A stretch of 64,000 bases of DNA from CAWKPF01 sp963851415 (GTDB taxonomy: Bacteria; Acidobacteriota; Thermoanaerobaculia; Multivoradales; Multivoraceae). The notes under the pieces are model-generated. The model made no database searches. It was not told the DNA's origin and saw nothing but the letters and a program-made list of their open reading frames with translations. A program made the translations under genes and the position numbers. Below, one piece after another: positions 40,940 to 47,854 of this stretch. Every line of letters starts with the position of its first letter. Positions within the stretch are counted from its first letter, which is position 1. The DNA lies in assembly GCA_963851415.1 (NCBI GenBank), contig CAWKPF010000002.1, positions 620,001 through 684,000 of the forward strand, written 5' to 3'.

Positions 40940-42583
40940 GTGAGTCTGGCGGAGAACAAGCCGCTCTACGGGATCCTGATCCTGGCGGCAGTGCTGATCG
41001 CCGCGGTACTGCGCTTGCCGGAGCTGGGCCGACGCCCCATGCACACCGACGAGGCAGTGCATGCGATCAAGTTCGGCACCCTGCTCGAGGAGGGAGTCTA
41101 CCGATACGACAACAGCGAGTACCACGGGCCCACACTCAACTACTTCACGCTGATCCCTGCCTGGGCGAGATCGGCACAGAGTCTCCGCGACATCGACGAA
41201 TCGACGCTGCGACTCGTTCCTGTCGTCTTCGGAATCGGCACCCTTCTTCTCCTCGTCTGGCTGGCGCCTGGACTCGGCAGGGGAGCCATCGTCTGTGCCG
41301 GGCTGCTCACCGCCGTCTCGCCGGCGATGGTGTTCTACAGCCGCTACTACATTCAAGAGACCCTGCTGGTCTGTTTTGCCTCAGCCGCGATCGTGTGCGG
41401 CTACAGGTACTCGCGCGCGCCGACGAACCGATGGGCCCTGGCAACCGGACTCGCGCTCGGTCTGATGCACGCGACCAAGGAGACTTCCGCTCTCGCGTTC
41501 GCCGCCATGGCCGTCGCCCTCGGGCTGACCGTCATCACCGGCGACGAGCGCCCCTCGCTCCTGCTCGACCGGACGCGTGCCAGGACCGTCCGGCACGGAC
41601 TGATCGGGCTGGCCGGGGCCGGGATCGTGTCAGCGCTCTTCTACTCGTCGTTCTTCACCCACCCGGCCGGGATCGTGGACTCCTACACTGCTCTCGCTCA
41701 CTACCTGGACCGAGCCCAACACGATTGGCATGTGCACCCCTGGCACTACTACCTGCAGATGCTGATCTTCTTCAGGGTCGGCTCCGGCCCCGTCTGGTCG
41801 GAGGCCTCGATCGTGGTCCTGGCCGGCGTGGCCATCCTCCGCGTCTTCCGCGGGCCGCGACACCGAGGCACCGGCCTCGACGGGGTCGATGGGAATGGCG
41901 TCGGCACCGATCTGGCGCGCTTTCTCTCCTTCTATTCGATCGTGCTGTTCGCGCTCTACTCGGCGATCCCCTACAAGACGCCCTGGAACCTGCTGAGTCC
42001 CCTTCACGGCCTGATTCTGCTCGCCGGAGTGGGCGCCGCCTCCATGCTGGACGGCCCGCGACGAGGGCGCGCACTCGTGGTCGCGGCGCTCCTGCTGCTC
42101 GCCGCGGGCCACCTCGGGGTCCAGGCCTGTTTGGCGAACTGGAAGTACTACGCCGACCCGGTCAACCCCTACGTCTACGCTCATCCCACCGACGACGTCG
42201 TCCGCATCGCCGAGCGGGTCCAGGCGTTGGCGAATGTCCATCCCTCCGGAAACGAGATGTACATCGAAGTGATTGTCCCCGGAAACGACTACTGGCCCCT
42301 CCCCTGGTACCTGAGAGCCTTCCCCAACACCGGTTGGTGGGATCGGGTGGAGATGGACGCGCAGGCAGCTCCCGTCATCCTCGCGACACCCAGCGTGGAA
42401 GCGGACCTGCTCGAGAAACTGTACGAGCGTCCGCCTCCGGGACAGAGATTCCTCTACCTGCCGTTCTTCGAGTCACCCACTCTGCTGCGACCCACGATCG
42501 AGCTGCGCGGATGGGTCGTCGGGGAGCTCGCGGACAGCTATCATCGGCAGACCCGCTCCGAAGGCGAGAGAACCGATGACTGA
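40940..42583 (+). CDS. TIGR03663-family membrane glycosyltransferase-like protein
   Basis: A 547-residue protein with about ten transmembrane helices. It has the TIGR03663 signature: the first extracytoplasmic loop carries RRPMHTDEAVHAIKFGTLLE followed by YDNSEYHGPTLNYF, where the acidic pair corresponds to the catalytic site of ArnT/PMT-type polyprenyl-sugar transferases. Later landmarks are YIQETLLV, LMHATKETSALAF and YKTPWNLL. It likely transfers a sugar from a lipid carrier in the outer leaflet. The GTG at 40940 is used; a GTG at 40898 inside the preceding gene is possible. The last 8 bp overlap the ApbE gene. Confidence 0.82.
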   Translation: MSLAENKPLYGILILAAVLIAAVLRLPELGRRPMHTDEAVHAIKFGTLLEEGVYRYDNSEYHGPTLNYFTLIPAWARSAQSLRDIDESTLRLVPVVFGIGTLLLLVWLAPGLGRGAIVCAGLLTAVSPAMVFYSRYYIQETLLVCFASAAIVCGYRYSRAPTNRWALATGLALGLMHATKETSALAFAAMAVALGLTVITGDERPSLLLDRTRARTVRHGLIGLAGAGIVSALFYSSFFTHPAGIVDSYTALAHYLDRAQHDWHVHPWHYYLQMLIFFRVGSGPVWSEASIVVLAGVAILRVFRGPRHRGTGLDGVDGNGVGTDLARFLSFYSIVLFALYSAIPYKTPWNLLSPLHGLILLAGVGAASMLDGPRRGRALVVAALLLLAAGHLGVQACLANWKYYADPVNPYVYAHPTDDVVRIAERVQALANVHPSGNEMYIEVIVPGNDYWPLPWYLRAFPNTGWWDRVEMDAQAAPVILATPSVEADLLEKLYERPPPGQRFLYLPFFESPTLLRPTIELRGWVVGELADSYHRQTRSEGERTDD

Positions 42584-43532
42584 GGAAGTCGCGAGCACCC
42601 AGAGCCTTCCCCCGGGGGCTAGGCGGTTCGGCCACGACGCGATGGCCACGTCCTTCGAGGCCGTCCTCTTCTGCGACGATCCGCGGTATGCCGAGCAGTG
42701 CGTCCACGAAGCCTTCCAGGAGGTCGATCGGATCGAGCTCCTGCTCAGCAGCTACATCGAGAACAGCGACATTTCGCGAATCAACCACGCGGAGGTCGGA
42801 GCCGCGGTGCGAGTCGGACTCGACACCTTCGCCTGCCTGGAGCACTGCATCCAGCTGAGCAGTCAGACCCTCGGCGCGTTCGACGTGACCATCGGCGCGC
42901 TGATCGACTGCTGGGCTCGAGCCGAAGCGAGCGGGCAGATCCCGCAGCCCGAACGGCTTACGGCGATCCAGGAGGGAACAGGGGCCCACCTCCTCGAGCT
43001 GGACCGGGACGGCCCCACGGTCACCAAGCGCTCCGAGCTCGTGAGCGTCGACCTGGGCGGCTATGGCAAGGGGTACGCCGTGGACAGGATGGCCGAGGTC
43101 CTGGAGGAGTGGGGAATCCGCTCCGCGCTGCTCCACGGGGGCGCGAGCTCGGTGCTCGCGCTCGATCCACCGCCGGGCGAGAGCGGATGGCCGGTGACTC
43201 TGCGGCGACCGTCCGACCGCAACCGCGTCGTCGGACGCTTTCGTCTGCGCCACCAGGCAATGGGAGCCTCGGGCCTGCGCCGGGGCAACCACATCATCGA
43301 TCCGCGCAGCGGCCGTCCCTCCACCGACAACCGCGCGGCGTGGGCCGTCGCCACGGACGCCGCGACCGGAGACGCGCTTTCGACTGCCTTCATGGTCCTT
43401 TCCCCCGCCGAGACCAGGACCGTGCAGGAAGCTCATCCCGAGAGCCTGGCGATCACGATCCGCGTCCAGCCCGGAGGGAGCGAGCAGCTGCTTCGATTCG
43501 GCGACTTCGCCGATCTCGAACGAGACGGATGA
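42576..43532 (+). CDS. apbE: FAD:protein FMN transferase, ApbE family
   Basis: A 318-residue enzyme with the standard motifs: VDLGGYGKGYAVDRMA, LLHGGASSVLAL, HIIDPRSGRPS and ATDAATGDALSTA. It covalently attaches FMN to threonine or serine of target flavoproteins using FAD and magnesium. No signal peptide or lipobox is obvious, unlike most periplasmic ApbE proteins, so it may act in the cytosol. It overlaps the upstream membrane glycosyltransferase by 8 bp. No recognisable NqrB/C, RnfG or flavin-binding reductase target is in the window. A neighbouring oxidoreductase as target is only a guess. Confidence 0.9.
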   Translation: MTEEVASTQSLPPGARRFGHDAMATSFEAVLFCDDPRYAEQCVHEAFQEVDRIELLLSSYIENSDISRINHAEVGAAVRVGLDTFACLEHCIQLSSQTLGAFDVTIGALIDCWARAEASGQIPQPERLTAIQEGTGAHLLELDRDGPTVTKRSELVSVDLGGYGKGYAVDRMAEVLEEWGIRSALLHGGASSVLALDPPPGESGWPVTLRRPSDRNRVVGRFRLRHQAMGASGLRRGNHIIDPRSGRPSTDNRAAWAVATDAATGDALSTAFMVLSPAETRTVQEAHPESLAITIRVQPGGSEQLLRFGDFADLERDG

Positions 43533-43610
43533 GGTGCGCTACGATCAGTCTCACCCCCGAACGAAAGACCGTCACCCGAACGCCCGTGACACACGCAGGG
43601 AGCCTGTCAG

Positions 43611-44951
43611 ATGAGCAAGGGAAAGTTGACCCGAAGAGCCGCCATGCAGCACATCGCCGCCGCCGGTGTGGGACTGACCATCGTGCCTCGCCACGTCCTG
43701 GGAGGCATTGGATACCAGGCGCCGAGCGACAAGCTCAATATCGCGGCCATCGGAGCGGGTGGCAAGGGCTACAGTGACGTCAAGGGCGTCAGCATGGAGA
43801 ACATCTACGCCCTCTGCGACGTCGACAAGGAGAAGGCTGCGACGACCTTCGAGGAATACCCGGACGCCAAGCGTTTCACCGATTTTCGCGACATGCTCGA
43901 TCAGGAGGCCGACAGCATCGACGCGGTCACCGTATCGACCCCAGACCACACCCATGCTGCCGCCGCAGTCATGGCGATGCGACTCGGCAAACCGGTGTTC
44001 TGCCAGAAGCCCCTCGCGCGAACCATGTACGAGGTGCGGACGATGCGGGAAGTGGCCCGCCAGACCGGAGTGGCCACGCAAATGGGCAATCAAGGCCACG
44101 CCAGTGATTCCACCCGTCAGATCCGGGAATGGGTGGAGGCTGGCGTGATCGGCAACGTGAGAGAGGTTCACTACTGGACGAACCGTCCGATCTGGCCGCA
44201 GGGAATCGACCGCCCCGAAGAGGAGCCGCCGGTCCCTGCGACCATCGACTGGGACCTGTGGCTCGGCCCGGCACCGGTGCGCCCCTACAACCCGGCCTAC
44301 GCCCCCTTCAAGTGGCGCGGCTGGTGGGACTACGGAACCGGCGCGCTCGGCGACATTGCCTGCCACTCGATGGACGCGGCCTTCTGGACTCTCGACCTCG
44401 GCTACCCCACTCGGATCGAGGCAGAGGCCACGCCGGTCAACGACGAGACCGCTCCCAACGCCTCTCGGGTGGTCTATGACTTCCCGGCCAAAGGCGATCG
44501 CGGCCCCATCAAGGTCGTGTGGCGTGACGGCAGTCTCACGCCCTCCATGCCAGCCGGCCTCGGGCTCGGCAAGCGCTGGCCCGTGGACTCCATCGGCGGG
44601 CAGTTGTGGGTCGGGGACGACGGCATGCTGCTGGCTGGAGTCTACGGCGACCGCCCGCGCCTCCTCGACCGCGAACGCAACCGTGAGCTCACCGAGAGCC
44701 CGCTGGCGGAGAAGTACCCGCGCTCTCCGGGTCACTACGAGGAGTGGATCGGGGAGATCAAGGGCGGCGCACCCGCGCTCTCCGGTTTCGACAGCCACTC
44801 GGGGCCACTCACCGAGATGGTGCTCCTCGGCAACTTCGCAGTGCGCAGCGGGAGCCCGGTCGAGATCGATCCGAAATCGGGCAATCTGCTGACCAAGGGG
44901 ATCCCCGAGGAGTATTGGAAACCGACCTATCGAGACGGTTGGACGCTGTAG
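43611..44951 (+). CDS. Gfo/Idh/MocA family oxidoreductase with Tat-like signal
   Basis: A 446-residue protein with an N-terminal Tat-like signal (KLTRRAAMQHIAAAGVGLTI). The nucleotide site is NIAAIGAGGKGYSDVKG, and the usual CEKP lysine motif reads FCQKPLARTMYE. The C-terminal half (HYWTNRPIWPQGIDRP … DYGTGALGDIACHSMDAAFW) is of the type abundant in Planctomycetota, Verrucomicrobiota and Acidobacteriota. The substrate is unknown, probably a sugar or glycoside. It lies 78 bp after ApbE and converges on the discoidin-like gene; its TAG stop is part of an 18-bp palindrome. Confidence 0.88.
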   Translation: MSKGKLTRRAAMQHIAAAGVGLTIVPRHVLGGIGYQAPSDKLNIAAIGAGGKGYSDVKGVSMENIYALCDVDKEKAATTFEEYPDAKRFTDFRDMLDQEADSIDAVTVSTPDHTHAAAAVMAMRLGKPVFCQKPLARTMYEVRTMREVARQTGVATQMGNQGHASDSTRQIREWVEAGVIGNVREVHYWTNRPIWPQGIDRPEEEPPVPATIDWDLWLGPAPVRPYNPAYAPFKWRGWWDYGTGALGDIACHSMDAAFWTLDLGYPTRIEAEATPVNDETAPNASRVVYDFPAKGDRGPIKVVWRDGSLTPSMPAGLGLGKRWPVDSIGGQLWVGDDGMLLAGVYGDRPRLLDRERNRELTESPLAEKYPRSPGHYEEWIGEIKGGAPALSGFDSHSGPLTEMVLLGNFAVRSGSPVEIDPKSGNLLTKGIPEEYWKPTYRDGWTL

Positions 44952-44965
44952 CGAGCGCTCGCTAC
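44948..44965. terminator. perfect 18-bp palindrome between convergent genes
   Basis: GTAGCGAGCGCTCGCTAC is fully self-complementary. It includes the stop codon of the oxidoreductase (44949-44951) and ends one base before the stop of the opposite gene. It may act as a compact bidirectional terminator, although it lacks a T-run. Confidence 0.4.
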
Positions 44966-44966
44966 G

Positions 44967-45668
44967 CTACTCGGCGACCGGCAGACCGTAGACCTCGACC
45001 TCGATGTAGTGGTTGAGGTCGTTGCTGGTGTTGCCGCCGCTGTAGAGACGGACATAGCGCCCTTCGACGCCGCGGGCGTCGATCAACTTGCCTTCCGAGG
45101 TCTCCACGTAGTGGAGATCCGTTCCCTCTCCACGCTCGGCCGAGTTGTCGTGATCGTTGTTGAACACGGTCACGACACCTGTCGTGAACTCGGGGTCGTC
45201 GGCGACCTGCACGACGACGTCCGAGTAGACCCGCGCCTGGAGGTGGTAGTGCCACATCACGATGGCGTAGATCGTGTAGCGGGCCTCCAGGTCGATCGTC
45301 ACGTGCTGGACGAACGGCCCCAGCTCGACATAGCTGCCGTCGGCGGCATTCTTGTCGCCGTCCGTAATCTGTTCGATCTCCCCGATGATCGGGAGGTCGT
45401 CGCTACTGGCGACCGACTTCCCCAGGGCCACGTTGGTGGTGCCGGACGGAGCCAGGAACGGCGGCCGCGGCTGGCCGAGCGGCTTTTCGAGCAGCCTCAC
45501 CCGGAAGTCCTGCGGCGTGCCGACGAACATCGGCTCGGGAAGCTCCAGGTCGATGGGCTTCATCTCCTGGGCAGCCGCAGAGACGACTCCTGAAGCCAGA
45601 ACCCACGACAGCGCGGAGAGAATCGAGAGTGAGAAGGGGAGCCTCTTCGGCACGGTCCGCATCAACAT
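44967..45668 (-). CDS. secreted discoidin (F5/8 type C)-like protein
   Basis: A 233-residue protein with a signal peptide (LSILSALSWVLASGVVSAAA). The C-terminal 150 residues form a galactose-binding-like beta sandwich: NVALGKSVASSD, ITDGDKNAADGSYVELG, VTIDLEARYTIYAIVMWHYH and VEGRYVRLYSGGNTSNDLNHYIEVEVYG are the usual discoidin landmarks. It probably binds carbohydrate outside the cell. AAAGG lies before the ATG at 45668; a GTG two codons earlier is the alternative. Its end meets the oxidoreductase gene tail to tail. A joint role in glycan handling is inference. Confidence 0.75.
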   Translation of the reverse strand: MLMRTVPKRLPFSLSILSALSWVLASGVVSAAAQEMKPIDLELPEPMFVGTPQDFRVRLLEKPLGQPRPPFLAPSGTTNVALGKSVASSDDLPIIGEIEQITDGDKNAADGSYVELGPFVQHVTIDLEARYTIYAIVMWHYHLQARVYSDVVVQVADDPEFTTGVVTVFNNDHDNSAERGEGTDLHYVETSEGKLIDARGVEGRYVRLYSGGNTSNDLNHYIEVEVYGLPVAE

Positions 45669-45745
45669 GATCACCTTTCGTCGTGGATGGTTCTTCGGCG
45701 CGCCGAGACTACCTCAGCGGTGCCGCTCTCCGGTTCCCGACCGAC

Positions 45746-46435
45746 TCAGCTCGCGGACAACCGGCGATCCTCGATCAGCTCTCCCGTGCGCGCCAGATCC
45801 TGCTCGTGGCCGGGCTCTCGCCACTCCTCGGCCAAGGCAGCCGCGTCCCAGGACCGCATCGATTCCAGACCGTGCAGGAGAGCCACGTAGTCGAGAGACG
45901 GGGGACTCAACACGAGGCCATAGCTCGTCACCCGATAGGCCACCGGCGCGAAGAAGGCGTCGACGGCCGTAAAGGCCCTGCCAGCCAGGAACGGCCCCCC
46001 GAAACGACCGAGCCCCTCCATCCACAGCTCGTCGAGGCGTAGGAGGTCCTGCTCCAGCGCGAGCGGAACATTCCCCAGCCGAACGCGGACTCCACAGTTC
46101 ATCGGGCATCGATCGCGCAGGACTTCGAAACCCGAGTGCATCTCGGCGGCGGCACAGCGAGCCCAGGCTCGCGCCCTGGGATCTTCCGGCCATACGCCTT
46201 CGTGGTGCTCGTGCAGGTACTCGACGATCGCCAGGGAGTCCCAGACGACCATCTCACCATCGTGCAGGCATGGCACCTGTCCGCTGGGAGAGAACGCCCG
46301 AAACGCCTCCCAGTTCGATCCCTCGGAGAAGGCCATCATCTGCTCCTCGAACGGGATGGAGAGCTGCGTCATCAGTACCCACGGGCGCAGGGACCAGGAC
46401 GAATAGTTCTTGTTCGCGATGTAGAGCTGGTACAT
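45746..46435 (-). CDS. glutathione S-transferase family protein
   Basis: A 229-residue cytosolic protein. The thioredoxin-like N-terminal domain starts with YQLYIANKNYSSWSLRPWVLM, where the Ser-Ser-Trp-Ser block provides the catalytic residue, and contains the cis-Pro segment GQVPCLHDGEMVVWDSLAIV that binds the glutathione peptide. The helical C-terminal domain includes FLAGRAFTAVDAFFAPVAYR. Members detoxify electrophiles or reduce glutathione adducts. The ATG at 46435 is preferred over one 8 codons upstream, as it begins the domain directly. Confidence 0.88.
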   Translation of the reverse strand: MYQLYIANKNYSSWSLRPWVLMTQLSIPFEEQMMAFSEGSNWEAFRAFSPSGQVPCLHDGEMVVWDSLAIVEYLHEHHEGVWPEDPRARAWARCAAAEMHSGFEVLRDRCPMNCGVRVRLGNVPLALEQDLLRLDELWMEGLGRFGGPFLAGRAFTAVDAFFAPVAYRVTSYGLVLSPPSLDYVALLHGLESMRSWDAAALAEEWREPGHEQDLARTGELIEDRRLSAS

Positions 46436-46460
46436 GGTGCGGTCGATCCTAGCGTGCATT

Positions 46461-46498
46461 CCGCTGGAGTGAACCAGCGGCCTGTAGCAGAATTCTGC
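46461..46498 (-). terminator. hairpin plus 12-bp palindrome after the DUF4097 operon
   Basis: CCGCTGG (46461-46467) pairs with CCAGCGG (46474-46480) around a 6-base loop. Next to it, GCAGAATTCTGC (46487-46498) is a perfect palindrome directly after the stop of the small gene. Together they probably end the two-gene transcript before the GST gene. Confidence 0.5.
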
Positions 46499-46499
46499 G

Positions 46500-46760
46500 T
46501 CAGCGCAGCGGCTCCTCGTAGAGATTCAGGAACCACTGGCCCTCGGCGACGTCGTGACGCACCAGGTAGATGCACCCCTCTTCATCGAGTACCTTGAAGT
46601 CGCGGTGGTCGGGCGAGAGCCACCGATCGAGGACTCTGACCGAAACGACCCGATCGGCCAGCACGATTCGCTGCGGATACTCTTCGCCGCGATATCCGCT
46701 GTAGCACTCCACCCGCAGAGGGCGTGGATGAAGCTCGCGCTGCACCGAGTCTCGGCTCAT
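46500..46760 (-). CDS. small conserved protein, 86 residues
   Basis: A short protein with a recognisable conserved pattern (VECYSGYRGEEYPQRIVL, then VLDRWLSPDHRDFKVLDEEG and YLVRHDVAEGQW), which looks like a compact beta-barrel of five or six strands. Relatives are widespread small hypothetical proteins of unknown function. No signal peptide is seen. It starts 4 bp after the DUF4097 gene on the same strand and is surely co-transcribed with it. A hairpin follows the stop. Confidence 0.7.
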   Translation of the reverse strand: MSRDSVQRELHPRPLRVECYSGYRGEEYPQRIVLADRVVSVRVLDRWLSPDHRDFKVLDEEGCIYLVRHDVAEGQWFLNLYEEPLR

Positions 46761-46764
46761 CGAT

Positions 46765-47742
46765 TCAGTCCCGGATCACCATCGTGACCTGACCATCGCT
46801 GGAGATCGCACTGAGCCTGGGGCCACCGCCGTTGAGGGTACCCTTGACCGAGCCTTCTGTCGTTCTTCCCTCGAACGCCTCGTCCGGGGCCTTCAGCACC
46901 ACTTCCTCACCCGAGAGCTGGAGCGTGATCGCGAGCCCCGACGGGGCCTTGACCAGGATGTCACCATCTCCGGTAGCGAGCGAAATCTCGGCCGCCTCGA
47001 GCAAGCCAACGGCCACGTCACCATCACCACTGCGGGCACGAAGCGGACCGCTCGACTCCGCCACTCCGATATCACCGTCAGTGGTCTCGAGCCGGGCGCG
47101 AGAGGTGACCAGATGCACGACCTGAAGATCTCCATCGCCGGTCTCGACATCGATCCTGGAGTACACCAGCTCCTTGGCCACGACGTCGCCGTCTGCAGTG
47201 TCCAGCTCGAGCCTCTCGCCCTCGGCCCTGCCAACGAAGAGGTCGCCATCGCCGCTCGTCACGGCGACTTCACCGAGCACGCGCTCGATGCGCACGTCTC
47301 CGTCACCGGTCTCGATCGAGAGGTCGAAGCGCTCGGGGATACGCACCATCACGAGGAGCTGCCAGCCTCGGCGGCCAGTCGGACCGGTCCGGAAGGGCGA
47401 GGACCGAATGCGTACCCGATCGCCGTCGTTCTCGACCCGTAGCTCTGCCCTCGGCAAGAGGCTCCGAGCCCACTCCAGATCCCGGCTGCGCAGCTTCACA
47501 ACGACCTCGACCCGATCGGCGGGCGATACCCGTACATCGACGTCGGCGTCCGCAACGTCGACATCGAGAGTGCCGCCCTCCGCCACGTCGAAATCGTGCT
47601 CTTCGACGATCTCCTCCTGCCACTCGGAGCCGACAACGGAAGACGAAATCGACGCAGGAAGTGCCGATGCCACTCCAGTCAGCATCCAGCTTCCGACGAG
47701 AAGGCCACCGAGAACCCGGCCACGCTGTACGACTGCCGTCAT
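46765..47742 (-). CDS. secreted DUF4097-type beta-repeat protein
   Basis: A 325-residue exported protein with a signal peptide (VLGGLLVGSWMLTGVASALP). The body is a right-handed beta-solenoid-like series of short repeats, each carrying an Asp-Gly-Asp turn: ETGDGDVRI, SGDGDLFV, TADGDVVA, ETGDGDLQV, TTDGDIGV, SGDGDVAV and TGDGDILV. This is the DUF4097/DUF4098 pattern. The family is envelope-associated, and its function is unproven. Its start lies in a 112-bp divergent region shared with the S9 peptidase, where a perfect 9-bp hairpin is found. Confidence 0.82.
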   Translation of the reverse strand: MTAVVQRGRVLGGLLVGSWMLTGVASALPASISSSVVGSEWQEEIVEEHDFDVAEGGTLDVDVADADVDVRVSPADRVEVVVKLRSRDLEWARSLLPRAELRVENDGDRVRIRSSPFRTGPTGRRGWQLLVMVRIPERFDLSIETGDGDVRIERVLGEVAVTSGDGDLFVGRAEGERLELDTADGDVVAKELVYSRIDVETGDGDLQVVHLVTSRARLETTDGDIGVAESSGPLRARSGDGDVAVGLLEAAEISLATGDGDILVKAPSGLAITLQLSGEEVVLKAPDEAFEGRTTEGSVKGTLNGGGPRLSAISSDGQVTMVIRD

Positions 47743-47789
47743 GTCTCGCTTCTCCGCGACTGGCCCGAGGTCAATCCCGTCAGTCTAGC

Positions 47790-47812
47790 AGCCACGAGCA
47801 GCCCTCGTGGCT
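47790..47812. promoter_or_regulatory. perfect inverted repeat between divergent DUF4097 and S9 genes
   Basis: AGCCACGAG (47790-47798) and CTCGTGGCT (47804-47812) form a flawless 9-bp inverted repeat around CAGCC. A TACACT (47817-47822) right after it could be the -10 of the peptidase gene, which would place the repeat between -35 and -10, as for an operator. It is too far upstream of either start codon to be a gene-end terminator. Confidence 0.4.
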
Positions 47813-47854
47813 CGGCTACACTCCCCTCATTCAAATACGCCAGGAGGATCCGCC

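Noticed and set aside
39583..44951. Biosynthetic gene cluster for a natural product
   Set aside because: No synthase, carrier-protein or tailoring set is present beyond general oxidoreductases and a membrane glycosyltransferase.
46500..46760. Toxin-antitoxin partner for the small 86-residue gene
   Set aside because: It pairs with a DUF4097 envelope protein, not with a toxin or DNA-binding gene, and its pattern matches a conserved small beta protein.
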